Shown: positions 54,394-63,952, counted from the first letter of the stretch. The stretch: 64,000 nucleotides of DNA from Chromohalobacter israelensis (GCA_000761475.1 JQNW01000009.1:1-64000), one strand, 5' to 3'. The notes: generated by a model from the letters alone, not told the origin. Made by a program: numbers and translations.

Positions 54394-54960
54394 ATGGCGA
54401 CGTATTCTACCAATGAATTCAAGGGCGGTCTGAAAGTCATGCTCGACGGGGATCCGTGCAGCATCCTCGAGAACGAGTTCGTCAAGCCGGGCAAGGGCCA
54501 GGCATTCAGCCGCGTCAAGCTACGCAACCTGATCACGGGGCGTGTCTGGGAGCGCACCTTCAAGTCCGGCGAGTCGCTGGAAGGTGCCGATGTGCTGGAG
54601 CTGGACATGGAGTACCTCTACAGCGACGGCGACATGTGGCACTTCATGCGCACCGACGGTTCCTTCGAACAGTACGCCGTCGACAAGAAGGCCATGGGCG
54701 ACGTCGAAAAATGGCTCAAGGAGCAGGTCGTCTACACCGTGACGCTGTGGAACGACAACGCCATCGCCGTATCGGCACCCAACTTCATCGAGCTGGAAGT
54801 GGTCGAGACCGACCCCGGCCTCAAGGGCGACACGGCACAGGGTGGCTCCAAGCCGGCCACACTGTCCTCCGGCGCGGTGGTGCGTGTCCCGTTGTTCATC
54901 AACGAAGGCGAAGTGCTCAAGGTCGACACGCGGACGGGCGAATACGTTTCGCGGGCCTGA
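54394..54960 (+). CDS. efp: elongation factor P
   Basis: Rescues ribosomes stalled at polyproline stretches. The 188-aa protein has three beta-barrel domains, and its modification site Lys34 is in the loop VKPGKGQAF, the form recognised by EpmA. Other family text is [32 protein letters not shown] and the C-terminal [37 protein letters not shown] end. Adjacent epmB and epmA confirm beta-lysylation rather than rhamnosylation. Confidence 0.97.
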
Positions 54961-55025
54961 CGGCATGCTGCCGGAGCCGGCGCGCTCCGAGCAACGTCTG
55001 TCCTGTGAAAGTTTCGTGATGACAG

Positions 55026-55054
55026 GCCACGCTTCGGCGTGGCTTTGTCGTTTC
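55026..55054 (+). terminator. terminator-like hairpin between efp and epmA
   Basis: Arms GCCACGC / GCGTGGC with a TTCG loop, followed by T-rich TTTGTCGTTT. It may partly terminate the efp transcript, leaving lower epmA expression. Confidence 0.6.
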
Positions 55055-55068
55055 CAAAGGAGCGTTTG

Positions 55069-56043
55069 ATGACCACCGAATGGCAGCCCACGGCGAGTAT
55101 CGAGACACTGCGCGAGCGGGCGCGGCTCTTGGCGCGGGTGCGAGCGTTCTTCGCCGAACGCGATGTGCTGGAGGTGGAAACGCCGGTGCTGGGGCACGGC
55201 GGCAGTACCGATGCGCACCTCGACTCGCTCGCGCTGACGGCGACGACGCCGCAGGGCCGCGAGCGGCTCTGGCTGCAGACCTCGCCGGAATTCCACATGA
55301 AGCGGCTGCTGGCGGCGGGGAGCGGGCCGGTCTTTCAACTGGCGCGCAGTTTCCGCGACGGTGAGGTGGGGCGTCGCCACAATCTCGAGTTCACCATGCT
55401 CGAATGGTATCGGCCGGGCGTCACGCTGGATGAGTTGATCGCCGAAGGCGATGCGCTGATCCGTCATGTCTTGCCGGGCGACCCGGGCCCCTTGCGCCGT
55501 CGTCGCTATCGCGAGCTGTTCCGCGAGGCGCTGGATCTCGATCCGTTCACGGCACCGCTCGAGGCATTGCGTGCGCGTGCCGAAACGATCGGGGGGCTAT
55601 CCATGCGCGATGCCGACCGCGATGGGTGTCTGGACCTGCTGATGAGCCTGGCGATCGAGCCGCAGCTGGGGCAGGGCGGTATCGATGTCGTGGTCGATTA
55701 TCCCGCCTCGCAGGCCGCGCTGGCCCGCAAGCATCGCGATCCCGAGGATGGGGTGGAGGTCGCGGCGCGCTTCGAGATCTATCTCGGCGGGCTCGAGCTC
55801 GCCAACGGCTACGACGAACTCACCGATGCCGCCGAGCAGGCCGCTCGCTTCGAGGCCGATAACCGCCAGCGTCAGGCGCTGGGCAAGCCTCATGTCGATA
55901 TCGACCGACATCTGCTCGCGGCGCTCACGGCCGGCATGCCTTCCGGCAGCGGGGTGGCGCTGGGCATGGATCGCTTGATTCAGCTGGCGCTGGGCAAGGA
56001 AAGCGTGGCGGAGGTGATGGCGTTTGCCACGCCGCGTTGCTAG
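55069..56043 (+). CDS. epmA: EF-P--(R)-beta-lysine ligase EpmA
   Basis: A lysyl-tRNA synthetase paralogue without the anticodon domain that ligates beta-lysine to EF-P Lys34. Class II motif 2 is seen in FQLARSFRDGEVGRRHNLEFTMLEWYRPG and motif 3 in GSGVALGMDRLIQLALGK. TSPEFHMKRLLAAGSG is family-typical. The 324 aa are the GenX/PoxA size. The start MTTEWQPTAS has AAGGAGC upstream. Confidence 0.95.
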   Translation: MTTEWQPTASIETLRERARLLARVRAFFAERDVLEVETPVLGHGGSTDAHLDSLALTATTPQGRERLWLQTSPEFHMKRLLAAGSGPVFQLARSFRDGEVGRRHNLEFTMLEWYRPGVTLDELIAEGDALIRHVLPGDPGPLRRRRYRELFREALDLDPFTAPLEALRARAETIGGLSMRDADRDGCLDLLMSLAIEPQLGQGGIDVVVDYPASQAALARKHRDPEDGVEVAARFEIYLGGLELANGYDELTDAAEQAARFEADNRQRQALGKPHVDIDRHLLAALTAGMPSGSGVALGMDRLIQLALGKESVAEVMAFATPRC

Positions 56044-56176
56044 CGCCGAGCCCAGCCTGACGGAGCCAGCCCCAGCGGGGCGCTGTAACCCTTCCCCGGC
56101 GCTACTTTTCCATCCCCGGCTAAAAGCCCCTCGCTTCGCCTTGCCTTGCCCGGCGACTCTATCCTGGCCGAGGCGC

Positions 56177-57019
56177 TCAGGAAGCGAGGGACTGCCCCAT
56201 GTTGACCACCAGGCCGTCGGTGCAGACATCGCGAAATGCGACGTTGTGGCCGAAGCACATCACCACGGTAGAGCCGAGCTTGAAGCGACCCATTTCCTGA
56301 CCCTTCTCGATCACGATGGGCTCGTCGAAACGCGTCGTCTGGACACGGCCGCTGAGCGGGGTGACCTGACCCGCCCAGACCGTTTCGATGGCGGCGACGA
56401 TCATCGCGCCGACCAGCACCATCGCCAACGGACCATGGTCGGTGTCGAACAAGCAGACCAGGCGCTCGTTGCGGGCGAAGAGCCCCGGCACGTGGTTGGC
56501 GGTGGCCTTGTTGACCGAGAACAGCCGCCCCGGTACGTAGACCATTTCGCGCAGGGTGCCGGTGACGGGCATGTGCACGCGGTGATAGTCGCGCGGGGAC
56601 AGGTAGACGGTGGCGAAGCTGCCCTCCCGGAACGGCGCGGCGCGGGCGGCGTCACCGCCGAGCAGGGCGTTCAGCGAGTAGGTATGCCCCTTGGCCTGGA
56701 CCAGGGTGTCCTGGCGTATGGCGCCGAATTGCGAGAGCGTGCCGTCGGCCGGCGAGACCACGCCCTCGCCGATGGGCCGGGCATCCGCGCGCAACGCCCG
56801 GGTGAAGAAGTCGTTGAAACAGGCGTAAGCCTCGGGGTCGCTTTCGAGCGCCTGGCTCATGTCGACATCGAAGGTGCGAATGAATCGCCGAATCGCCCAG
56901 TCCTTGAGCCATGGCGTGCGGCTCTCGGCGAGCTTGCCCACCCCACGCGAGATCAGGTGGTGGGGAAGGGGGTACTGCATTCTGGCGAAGAGTTCGTCGC
57001 GATCCACGGGCGTATCCAC
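56177..57019 (-). CDS. psd: phosphatidylserine decarboxylase
   Basis: A membrane-bound pyruvoyl enzyme making phosphatidylethanolamine. Self-cleavage at the LGST motif ([14 protein letters not shown]) gives alpha and beta chains. Other motifs are [24 protein letters not shown] and [20 protein letters not shown] start yields 280 aa and the homologous N-terminus ([21 protein letters not shown]). It lacks a good ribosome binding site; another GTG at 57121 would add 34 unlikely residues. It follows rhdA on the same strand, as in Pseudomonas. Confidence 0.93.
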   Translation of the reverse strand: MDTPVDRDELFARMQYPLPHHLISRGVGKLAESRTPWLKDWAIRRFIRTFDVDMSQALESDPEAYACFNDFFTRALRADARPIGEGVVSPADGTLSQFGAIRQDTLVQAKGHTYSLNALLGGDAARAAPFREGSFATVYLSPRDYHRVHMPVTGTLREMVYVPGRLFSVNKATANHVPGLFARNERLVCLFDTDHGPLAMVLVGAMIVAAIETVWAGQVTPLSGRVQTTRFDEPIVIEKGQEMGRFKLGSTVVMCFGHNVAFRDVCTDGLVVNMGQSLAS

Positions 57020-57127
57020 GGCAACGGAAGAGGACCCGCCACCATAGTCGCAGCGGCGGGGCGTCGCAATACTTCGTTGACGGCGACGAGAGGATCGAAC
57101 GCGCGTCCCTCGTCCAGTCACTGAGGC

Positions 57128-57958
57128 TCAGCGCTCGATGGGCGTATCGTCGCGGTTGCCCCATTCCTGCCAGGAGCCGGGATAGGCACGCATCTTCTCG
57201 AAGCCCAGGGCCTTGCCGACCAGCCAGGTGAAGCCGCTGCGGTGGTGGCTCTGGCAGTGGGTGACGATCTCCATGTCCGGGGTCAGGCCCAGCGCGTCGA
57301 GTTCGGTGATCAGTTCGGCATAGTCGCGGATGCGCAGGTCGCGCTGGCGGTCCATCGCGTCGGTCCATTCCATGTTGACGGCCCGCGGGATATGGCCGAG
57401 ATGCCGGTTCTGGCCCTTTTCGCCCCGGTATTCGGCCGGTGAGCGGGCGTCCCATACCGCCAACTGGACCTCGTCGAGGCGTTCGAGCAGCTCGTCGCGC
57501 TCGATCATGACGCCGGGGTTGAGAATCTCCACCCGGTAGTCGCTGGGCTGCGGCTGATGCGGTTCGCGGGATTGCCTCAGGCCGGCCGCGCGCCAGGCGT
57601 GAATGCCGCCGTTGAGGTAGGAATACCGGGTATGCCCGATGAGCTCCAGCGTCCACAGCAGGCGTCCGGCCCAGCCGCCGCCTTCATCGTCATAGGCCAC
57701 GACGTGCGTATCGCGGGTCAGGCCGAGTTCGGAAAACAGCGCCGAGAGGGCGTCTTCATCGGGCACGTCGTTGGGTACCGGGCCATCGCCCGCCAGCAGG
57801 CGTCGATGATCGAGAAAGGTGGCGCCGGGGACATGCCCCGTCGTGTAGCTCTCCGCCTTGAGCGGCACATCGACGATCAGCAGGTTGGGGGCGTCGAGAT
57901 GCTCGGCGAGCTGTTCGGGCTCGACGATCAGCGGCAACAGATTGTCTTCGGAACTCAT
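57128..57958 (-). CDS. rhdA: thiosulfate sulfurtransferase RhdA (rhodanese)
   Basis: A two-domain rhodanese of 276 aa that moves sulfane sulfur from thiosulfate to cyanide or thiol acceptors. The C-terminal active loop reads HCQSHHRSGFTWLVGKALGF, closely the CQTHHRSG loop of Azotobacter RhdA rather than the CRxG type. The N-terminal domain (LIVDVPLKAESYTTGHVPGATFLDHRRLL) lacks the catalytic Cys, as expected. The start is the ATG before SSEDNLLPL. It probably shares a transcript with psd. Confidence 0.94.
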   Translation of the reverse strand: MSSEDNLLPLIVEPEQLAEHLDAPNLLIVDVPLKAESYTTGHVPGATFLDHRRLLAGDGPVPNDVPDEDALSALFSELGLTRDTHVVAYDDEGGGWAGRLLWTLELIGHTRYSYLNGGIHAWRAAGLRQSREPHQPQPSDYRVEILNPGVMIERDELLERLDEVQLAVWDARSPAEYRGEKGQNRHLGHIPRAVNMEWTDAMDRQRDLRIRDYAELITELDALGLTPDMEIVTHCQSHHRSGFTWLVGKALGFEKMRAYPGSWQEWGNRDDTPIER

Positions 57959-58032
57959 GGTCTTCTCCCACGGGTAACGTTGGGCGCGTGAATGCTGACC
58001 AGAGCATGGCACAAGCAGCGAGGCTTGTGCAG

Positions 58033-58074
58033 CCAATCCCGGCCACCGGGGGTGAGCGTGGCGGCCGGGATTGG
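58033..58074. promoter_or_regulatory. 12-base inverted repeat at the purine permease promoter
   Basis: Perfect arms CCAATCCCGGCC (58033-58044) and GGCCGGGATTGG (58063-58074) with an 18-base centre. The right arm runs straight into TATACT (58076-58081), a likely -10, so a bound protein or a cruciform would cover the -35. It lies between divergent rhdA and the permease gene. Confidence 0.6.
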
Positions 58075-58124
58075 CTATACTGCGCGGCGTCCCATCCCAA
58101 CCCAACTTGTGTGGAGAATCCGAC

Positions 58125-59459
58125 GTGCTCGAACGACTTTTCGGCATCCGGGCCCAGGGCAGCACCCCGCGTACCGAGATCCTGGCGGGGATCGCGACCT
58201 TTCTGGCCTCGATGTACATCATCGTCGTCAATCCGACGGTGCTCAGCGATGCCGGCGTGCCCTTTTCCAGTGCCTTGACCGCGACCGTGCTGGTCAGCTT
58301 CTTCGGCAGTGTGATGATGGGGCTCTACGCCAAGAACCCGATTCTGGTGGCCCCCGGCATGGGCATCAACGCGTTGTTCGCCTACACCATGGTGCTGGGA
58401 GCGGGCATGGAATGGCAGACTGCGCTGGGCTGCGTGTTCTGGGCGGGGGTGATCTTCGCATTGCTGGCCGCCTTCAATGCCCGCCAGTGGGTGATCGATG
58501 CGATTCCGGCGCAGCTGCGTTACGCCATCGCCTGCGGTATCGGCCTCTTCATCACCACCATCGGGCTGGTCAATGCGCAGTTTCTCGAGCCCAACCCGGT
58601 CACCGTGGTGGGCATGGCCTCTCTCGACCCGGTGCTGGTGACCTTTCTGATCGGCTTTGCGGTCACCGCCTGGCTGGTGGTGCGTAACGTCCCCGGCGCG
58701 CTGATTCTGGGCATCGTCTTCACCACCTTGGCCAGCGTGCCGATCGGACGCTGGTGGGGCGATGGCAGCCGCTATTTTCCCGAGGAGCTGGCGACGCCGA
58801 CGCTGGTCAACTTCAACGGCGTCTTTTCGATGCCGGATCTCAGCGGTCTGATGGCACTCGATCTGTGGGGCTCGCTGTCGGTGGCATATTGGCCGTTCAT
58901 CTTCGTGCTGCTGTTCACGACCTTCTTCGACGCACTGTCCACCTTCATGGGAGTCTCCGAGGCGGGCAACCTGAAGGATGCCGATGGCAACCCGCGCAAC
59001 ATTCGGCGCTCGATGATCGTCGATGCCAGCGCTGCGTTGATCTCCGGGCCGCTGGGTACCAGCCCGGCCAACGCCTATGTGGAGTCCGCCGCGGGGATCA
59101 GTCAGGGCGGTCGCACGGGGCTCGTCGCGGTAGTGGTGGCGGTGCTGTTCCTGCCGTTCCTGTTCCTGTCGCCGCTGCTGTCGCTGGTGCCGGCGATCGC
59201 CACGGCGCCGGCCTTGATCCTGGTGGGCGTGTTCATGATGGACCCCATCCGAAATATCCATTGGCATCAGTTCGACGATGCGATCCCGGCCTTCGTGGCC
59301 ATGGTGCTGATTCCCTTCACCTATTCGATCACGCATGGCATCGCGTTCGGTTTCCTGGCCTTCGTGATCGTCAAGCTGGCGGTGGGCAAGACCCAGGAAA
59401 TCAAGCCCACCATGTGGGTGTTGTTCGCCCTCTCGCTGTTGCTGCTGCTCGAAGGCTGA
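58125..59459 (+). CDS. NCS2-family purine permease (AzgA/GhxP type)
   Basis: A proton-coupled purine importer of 444 aa with 12-14 membrane segments. The AzgA-like group is indicated by RTEILAGIATFLASMYIIVVNP, APGMGINALFAYT, FTTFFDALSTFMGVSEAG and the domain SGPLGTSPANAYVESAAGISQGGRTGL. It likely transports hypoxanthine, guanine or adenine. A GTG start with GTGGAG eight bases upstream is used. It is monocistronic and converges on the ATP-grasp gene through a dyad. Confidence 0.92.
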   Translation: MLERLFGIRAQGSTPRTEILAGIATFLASMYIIVVNPTVLSDAGVPFSSALTATVLVSFFGSVMMGLYAKNPILVAPGMGINALFAYTMVLGAGMEWQTALGCVFWAGVIFALLAAFNARQWVIDAIPAQLRYAIACGIGLFITTIGLVNAQFLEPNPVTVVGMASLDPVLVTFLIGFAVTAWLVVRNVPGALILGIVFTTLASVPIGRWWGDGSRYFPEELATPTLVNFNGVFSMPDLSGLMALDLWGSLSVAYWPFIFVLLFTTFFDALSTFMGVSEAGNLKDADGNPRNIRRSMIVDASAALISGPLGTSPANAYVESAAGISQGGRTGLVAVVVAVLFLPFLFLSPLLSLVPAIATAPALILVGVFMMDPIRNIHWHQFDDAIPAFVAMVLIPFTYSITHGIAFGFLAFVIVKLAVGKTQEIKPTMWVLFALSLLLLLEG

Positions 59460-59465
59460 GGCGTC

Positions 59466-59508
59466 GCCGGTCAGGGCGCCGCTCGCGAGTCACGCCTGCC
59501 TGACCGGC
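59466..59508. terminator. inverted repeat between convergent permease and ATP-grasp genes
   Basis: Ten-base arms GCCGGTCAGG (59466-59475) and CCTGACCGGC (59499-59508). Position between two converging genes fits a shared terminator, although no T run is present. Confidence 0.6.
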
Positions 59509-59523
59509 GGCCAGCGGGGCGAA

Positions 59524-61014
59524 TCAGCGCGGCAATGCCGCGTGGCGCTCCATCCGTTTCAGAAAGACGTCCATCACCCGCGCATAGAGCGCGGCGCCCA
59601 GGTGGGCGTCCTCGACCCCGGCATCCAGATTGGGATTGTCGTTGACCTCGATGACCACGACGCGCTCGCCGATCTGCTTGAGGTCGACGCCGTAGAGGCC
59701 GTCGCCGATCAGCCGCGTCGCCTTCAGCGCGGCCTTGATCACCGCCTTGGGCACCTCAGCGGGAGGATGCGTGGTGAAGCCGCCACTGCGGACCTTTTGC
59801 CGGGAGTGGTCGTAGATCTGCCAATGCCCGCGCGCCATGTAATAGCGGCTGGCAAACAGCACCTCGCCATCCAGGATGCCGACCCGCCAGTCGAAATCGG
59901 TGGGCAGCCACTCCTGCAGCAACAGCAAGGCGGACGACGCGAACAGACGCGAGGCCTCCTGCCTGAGCTCGTCGAGCGAGTTGATCTTGACCACGCCCTT
60001 CGAAAAGGCCCCGTCGGGGATCTTGAGCACCATGGGAAATTCGAGTTCGGCGATCTTGCGCGGTAGGTTCGCCAGGTCGTCGCGGCTGAGCAATAGCCCC
60101 TCCGGGGCGGGAACGCCGCGTGCCGCGAGCAAGGCGTGCAGATAGACCTTGTTGGTGCAGCGCAGTATCGATTGCGGGTCGTCGATCACCACCAGGCCTT
60201 CGTGCTCGGCGCGCTTGGCCATGCGGTAGGTGTGATGGTCGAGTCGGGTGGTCTCGCGGATGAACAGCGCATCGAACTCGGCCAGACGGCCCTCGTCCTT
60301 GCGGGTGATCAGGCTGACGTCGATGCCGCGCTGTCGGCCGGCGCGGATGAATTGCTTGAGCGCACTCTTGTTGCTGGGCGGCAGCGCCTCCTTCGGATCG
60401 ATCAGAATCGCCAGGTCGAAACGGTAGCGACGCCGCGCCTTGGGCGTGCGCCAGACCTTGCGTGAGTGACGGTTCAGGGCGGCCGCGAAACGATCCTGCT
60501 CGCCGCCCTGCAAGGACGTGAGCGCCAGTGGCTTGAGCCGGGTCAGCCGCCATGTGCCATGGCGCTTCTGGAACTTGGCTTCCAGCAAGGGACACGGTAG
60601 ACGCTCGAAGAGGCGTCGCGCCAAGCGGCCGAGCCCGTCGTGCTCGCACTCGCCGAACAGCAACGTCAGGTGCAGCGTTTCGCCCACCAGCGCACCGCGT
60701 CTTTCGAGGTCGCGCATCATCGGCTCGAGCGATTCGAGTTGCAGGTCGATCAGCGCCTTGCGCGACAGCTGGTTGAGCGTCTCCACCGATGGCAGGACGC
60801 GTTGGCCGCGGGCCTGGGCAAGCAGCGACACGTAGTAGCCGGTCTCCAGATAATCGAGACCGCGGCACAGGTTGATGACGTGCGTCGCGTCGCGCGTCTT
60901 GTCCGGTGTCGCCGACGCCTGGGCCAGGAAGTCGGCGGCACTGATCAGGTCTTCGGTGGGATAATAGGGGGACCAGTCGTCGAGGCGGTCGACGACGATG
61001 CGCAGACGGGACAT
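59524..61014 (-). CDS. RimK-like ATP-grasp ligase with RLAN N-terminal domain
   Basis: A 496-aa protein. About 190 N-terminal residues match the RLAN domain (RIVVDRLDDWSPYYPTEDLISAADFL, VINLCRGLDYLETGYYVSLLAQARGQRVLPS). An ATP-grasp ligase of the RimK type follows (FIRETTRLDHHTYRMAKRAEHEGLVVIDDP, NKVYLHALLAARGVPAPEG, FPMVLKIPDGAFSKGVVKI, VIEVNDNPNLDAGVED). RimK relatives add glutamate or other amino acids to peptides, proteins or cofactors; the substrate of RLAN forms is unknown. It is divergent from a GNAT acetyltransferase gene, a recurrent partner of this family. AGGAAGG stands five bases before the ATG. Confidence 0.88.
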   Translation of the reverse strand: MSRLRIVVDRLDDWSPYYPTEDLISAADFLAQASATPDKTRDATHVINLCRGLDYLETGYYVSLLAQARGQRVLPSVETLNQLSRKALIDLQLESLEPMMRDLERRGALVGETLHLTLLFGECEHDGLGRLARRLFERLPCPLLEAKFQKRHGTWRLTRLKPLALTSLQGGEQDRFAAALNRHSRKVWRTPKARRRYRFDLAILIDPKEALPPSNKSALKQFIRAGRQRGIDVSLITRKDEGRLAEFDALFIRETTRLDHHTYRMAKRAEHEGLVVIDDPQSILRCTNKVYLHALLAARGVPAPEGLLLSRDDLANLPRKIAELEFPMVLKIPDGAFSKGVVKINSLDELRQEASRLFASSALLLLQEWLPTDFDWRVGILDGEVLFASRYYMARGHWQIYDHSRQKVRSGGFTTHPPAEVPKAVIKAALKATRLIGDGLYGVDLKQIGERVVVIEVNDNPNLDAGVEDAHLGAALYARVMDVFLKRMERHAALPR

Positions 61015-61198
61015 GAACCTTCCTCGCAAGGGGAAAAGGAACGGCGATGGGCGTCGATCGCCCTGTCGAAAACCCGCCTAGAATGCGCAGTGGCCTGCCC
61101 GCAAAACAATAGCCCCATCTTGAAATAATTTCATGCCGAGGGCACGTGACAGACGTCGTGGCGCTACTCACAATCCGCGCAAACAGGGAGACTTCAGC

Positions 61199-61765
61199 AT
61201 GCCTTTCTCGCTGCGGCCCGCCGTCGTCGCCGACCTCGATGCCCTGTGTCATCTCGAGGCGACGTGCTTCGACGGCGATCGCTTCACACGCCGCCAATTG
61301 GGTTACCTTCTCGCCCGTGCCAATGCCCATACGCTCGTTGCCGTGTCCACCGAAAACGAGCGTGCCGTGGGGTACGCGACATTGTTATTTCGGCGCAACA
61401 GCCAGACCGCACGTCTGTACTCTTTCTGCGTGAGCCAGGAGGCGCGCGGCGGCGGGGTGGGGCGTGCGCTCCTCGAAGCGCTCGAGCGTGAGGCCAGCCG
61501 GCGTGGCCTGACCCGCATGCAACTGGAGGTGCGCGCGGACAACCGCGTGGCACTGGGCTTGTATCGACGCATGGGCTTCTCGCCGCTGCGCTGGCTGGAA
61601 GAGTACTACGTCGACGGCTGCGCGGCCTGGCAGATGGACAAGGCATTGCCCGCGACGGGGCGAGATGCGACGACACCGGACACGCCGGCAGAAGGGCAAA
61701 GCCAGGACGGAGACTGCCGGGAGCATGCTAGAATCGCGCCCGATCTTAGCCCAGCGAGGAAGTGA
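61199..61765 (+). CDS. GNAT N-acetyltransferase (RimI-like), partner of the ATP-grasp gene
   Basis: A 188-aa acetyl-CoA dependent transferase. The acetyl-CoA loop is VSQEARGGGVGRALLEALE (R/Q-x-x-G-x-G/A), followed by LEVRADNRVALGLYRRMGFSPL. Many RLAN-ATP-grasp genes are next to a GNAT fused to a C39-like peptidase; here the peptidase part is absent and only a disordered tail follows. GGGAG is nine bases before the ATG. The stop lies two bases before the yajQ start, so the two are co-translated. Confidence 0.85.
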   Translation: MPFSLRPAVVADLDALCHLEATCFDGDRFTRRQLGYLLARANAHTLVAVSTENERAVGYATLLFRRNSQTARLYSFCVSQEARGGGVGRALLEALEREASRRGLTRMQLEVRADNRVALGLYRRMGFSPLRWLEEYYVDGCAAWQMDKALPATGRDATTPDTPAEGQSQDGDCREHARIAPDLSPARK

Positions 61766-61767
61766 AC

Positions 61768-62253
61768 ATGCCGTCTTTCGATATCGTCTCCGAGTTCGAC
61801 AAGCATGAAGCCAGCAATGCCGTCGACCAAGCCAACCGCGAAATCCAGACCCGTTTCGACTTCCGGGGCGTGACCGCGAGCTTCACCCTGGAGGGCGAGA
61901 CGGTGACGCTCGAGGCCGAGGTGGACTTCCAGCTCAAGCAGATGCTCGACGTGCTGCGCAACAAGCTGATCGCACGCGGGATCGACGCGCGCTGCATGGA
62001 CATCAAGGAGCCGGTGACGAGCGGCGTGCGGGCGCATCAGGAGGTCGTGCTCAAGCAGGGGCTCGAGCAGCCGGAGTGCAAGGACATCGTCAAGCGCTTG
62101 AAGGAGGCCAAGCTCAAGGTGCAAGCGCAGATCCAGGGCGACAAGGTCCGCGTCACCGGCAAGAAGCGCGACGAGCTGCAGCAGGCGATCGCGCTGCTCA
62201 AGAGCGACGCCGGCCCCGAACTGGCCCTCCAGTACACGAACTTTCGCGATTGA
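61768..62253 (+). CDS. yajQ: YajQ-family nucleotide-binding protein
   Basis: A 161-aa DUF520 protein with two ferredoxin-like RNP domains. Family text is MPSFDIVSEFDKHEASNAVDQANREIQTRFDFRG, LRNKLIARGIDARC and KDIVKRLKEAKLKVQAQIQGDKVRVTGKKRDELQQ. In Xanthomonas and Pseudomonas members bind c-di-GMP and act with transcription factors. GAGGAAG precedes the ATG. It is coupled to the GNAT gene. Confidence 0.95.
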   Translation: MPSFDIVSEFDKHEASNAVDQANREIQTRFDFRGVTASFTLEGETVTLEAEVDFQLKQMLDVLRNKLIARGIDARCMDIKEPVTSGVRAHQEVVLKQGLEQPECKDIVKRLKEAKLKVQAQIQGDKVRVTGKKRDELQQAIALLKSDAGPELALQYTNFRD

Positions 62254-62272
62254 GCGCTTTTGTCACTCAGGC

Positions 62273-62286
62273 TTGATGGCCATCAA
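62273..62286. repeat. 14-base palindrome after yajQ
   Basis: TTGATGGCCATCAA, perfectly symmetrical, 20 bases after the yajQ stop and 98 bases before the next gene. It may be an operator for the acyl-CoA ligase gene. Confidence 0.35.
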
Positions 62287-62383
62287 CCTAACGTTTGACT
62301 GACGTTGCGGCCCCTCCCTCATCGCTCGATTCTATCGCCATAACAACCGCGACAGAACATAACGAGCTACGGGGGGAATGCAC

Positions 62384-63952
62384 ATGTTTGACCTGGGACG
62401 CGGCTTTCTTGCCACGGTCGAGCGGCGGCCGCATGCCATGGCCATCAGCGACGGGCCGGTTCAAAAGACGTACGCGCAATGGTTCGCCGACATCCAGAGT
62501 GTGGCTCGCCACCTCCGGCATCTCGGGCTGGGCAAGGGAGATCGGCTGGTGGTGGCGATGCAGAACCGCTGGCAGATGGCCACCTTGCATTGGGCCTGCC
62601 AGTGCGCGGGCATCGTTTTCACGCCGGTCAACTGGCGCTCGACGGCGCTGGATATCCGCTATTACCTGCAAGACGCCGGCGCCAAGGCCATTGCCTATGA
62701 TGGTGCGGTCAGCGAGGCCGTTCAGGCATGCACCGAGGCGCATGCCCTGGTGCGCATCGTGGTCGGCGACGTGCGGGACGCGGAGACGGTGGCGTTCGAC
62801 TCGTTGCTGGGCGGCTCGGGCGAGACATTGCTGCTGGCGCGTCCCGACGATTATGCCTTGATGCTCTACACCTCGGGCACCACGGGGTGCCCCAAGGGCG
62901 TACCGCGCCGGCATCGTGTCGAGCGGGCCGCGACCACCGCGTACGTGGCACAGAACCTCTACGGCCACGACGAAACCATGTTGGGCGTGATGCCGCTCTA
63001 TCATGCGACGGGCGTGCGTGCGCTCCAGGCGATGGCAATGGTCGACGGGCGTTTCGTGTGCATTCCCAAGTTCGAGCCGGAGGTCACGCTCGCGGCGATC
63101 GAGCGCGAGGGGGTGACCAGCCTGAACCTGGTGCCCACGCTTTATCACATGCTGCTGGAAGCGCCAGGGTTCCGGCCGCAGCGCGTGGCCAGCATCGACA
63201 AGATCGGGTTCGCCGGGGCGCCGATGAGCGCCGGGTTGATCGCGCGCGTCGAGGCCGCGTTCACGCCCAGCCTGTTCGTCAACCAGTACGGCTGCTCGGA
63301 ACTGTATGCCCTGACCGTTGATCAGCATGCCAACCACAAGCCAGGCTCTTCCGGGCGGGCGGCGCTCAACCAGCGGTTGCGGATCGTCACGGTGGGAGCG
63401 AACTCCCCCGACAGCGTGGTGCCCCAGGGCACGGAAGGGGAGATCGTGGCCGACCTGGCCGGCGACGAGGCCTTCGACGGCTATTGGAACAATGCCGAAG
63501 CGACGGCCAAGGCATTCAAGGAGGGCTGGTATTTCACCGGCGATACGGGCTATTTCGACGCTCAGGGCGATCTGTTCGTCACCGGGCGCGTCGACGACCT
63601 GATCAACTCCGGAGGCGAAAACATCAGTCCGCTGGAAATCGAGAACGTGCTGTCGTTGCATCCGCAGGTGGCGGAAGTCGCCGTGGTGGGCTTGCCCGAC
63701 GACAAGTGGGGACAGGCGGTGACGGCCTTCATCAAGGTCCGTCAGCCCGTGGACGAGCAGGAACTCCACCACTACTGTCTCGAGGCCGGGTTGACCCGCT
63801 ACAAGTGTCCGCGTGGCTACCGTTTCGTCGACGAGCTTCCCAAGTCACCGGTCGGCAAGATCCTGCGCCGCCTGTTGCGCGTGCCAGCCGCCGCGCCCCT
63901 GCGGGAAACTTCGGACGCGGTGGCGCGACATGCCAGGGTCTCGTTGGGGTAA
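62384..63952 (+). CDS. AMP-forming acyl-CoA synthetase
   Basis: A 522-aa adenylate-forming ligase that activates a carboxylic acid to acyl-AMP and then acyl-CoA. The P-loop-like motif is YTSGTTGCPKGV, followed by MPLYHATG, NQYGCSELYAL (A5), WYFTGDTGYFD (A7), GRVDDLINSGGENISPLEIE (A8) and the catalytic lysine in LPKSPVGKILRR (A10). The overall shape suggests an aromatic (benzoate-like) or medium-chain substrate, but specificity is unknown. GGGGGGA is suitably spaced for the second ATG. No pathway genes are visible before the window ends. Confidence 0.9.
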   Translation: MFDLGRGFLATVERRPHAMAISDGPVQKTYAQWFADIQSVARHLRHLGLGKGDRLVVAMQNRWQMATLHWACQCAGIVFTPVNWRSTALDIRYYLQDAGAKAIAYDGAVSEAVQACTEAHALVRIVVGDVRDAETVAFDSLLGGSGETLLLARPDDYALMLYTSGTTGCPKGVPRRHRVERAATTAYVAQNLYGHDETMLGVMPLYHATGVRALQAMAMVDGRFVCIPKFEPEVTLAAIEREGVTSLNLVPTLYHMLLEAPGFRPQRVASIDKIGFAGAPMSAGLIARVEAAFTPSLFVNQYGCSELYALTVDQHANHKPGSSGRAALNQRLRIVTVGANSPDSVVPQGTEGEIVADLAGDEAFDGYWNNAEATAKAFKEGWYFTGDTGYFDAQGDLFVTGRVDDLINSGGENISPLEIENVLSLHPQVAEVAVVGLPDDKWGQAVTAFIKVRQPVDEQELHHYCLEAGLTRYKCPRGYRFVDELPKSPVGKILRRLLRVPAAAPLRETSDAVARHARVSLG

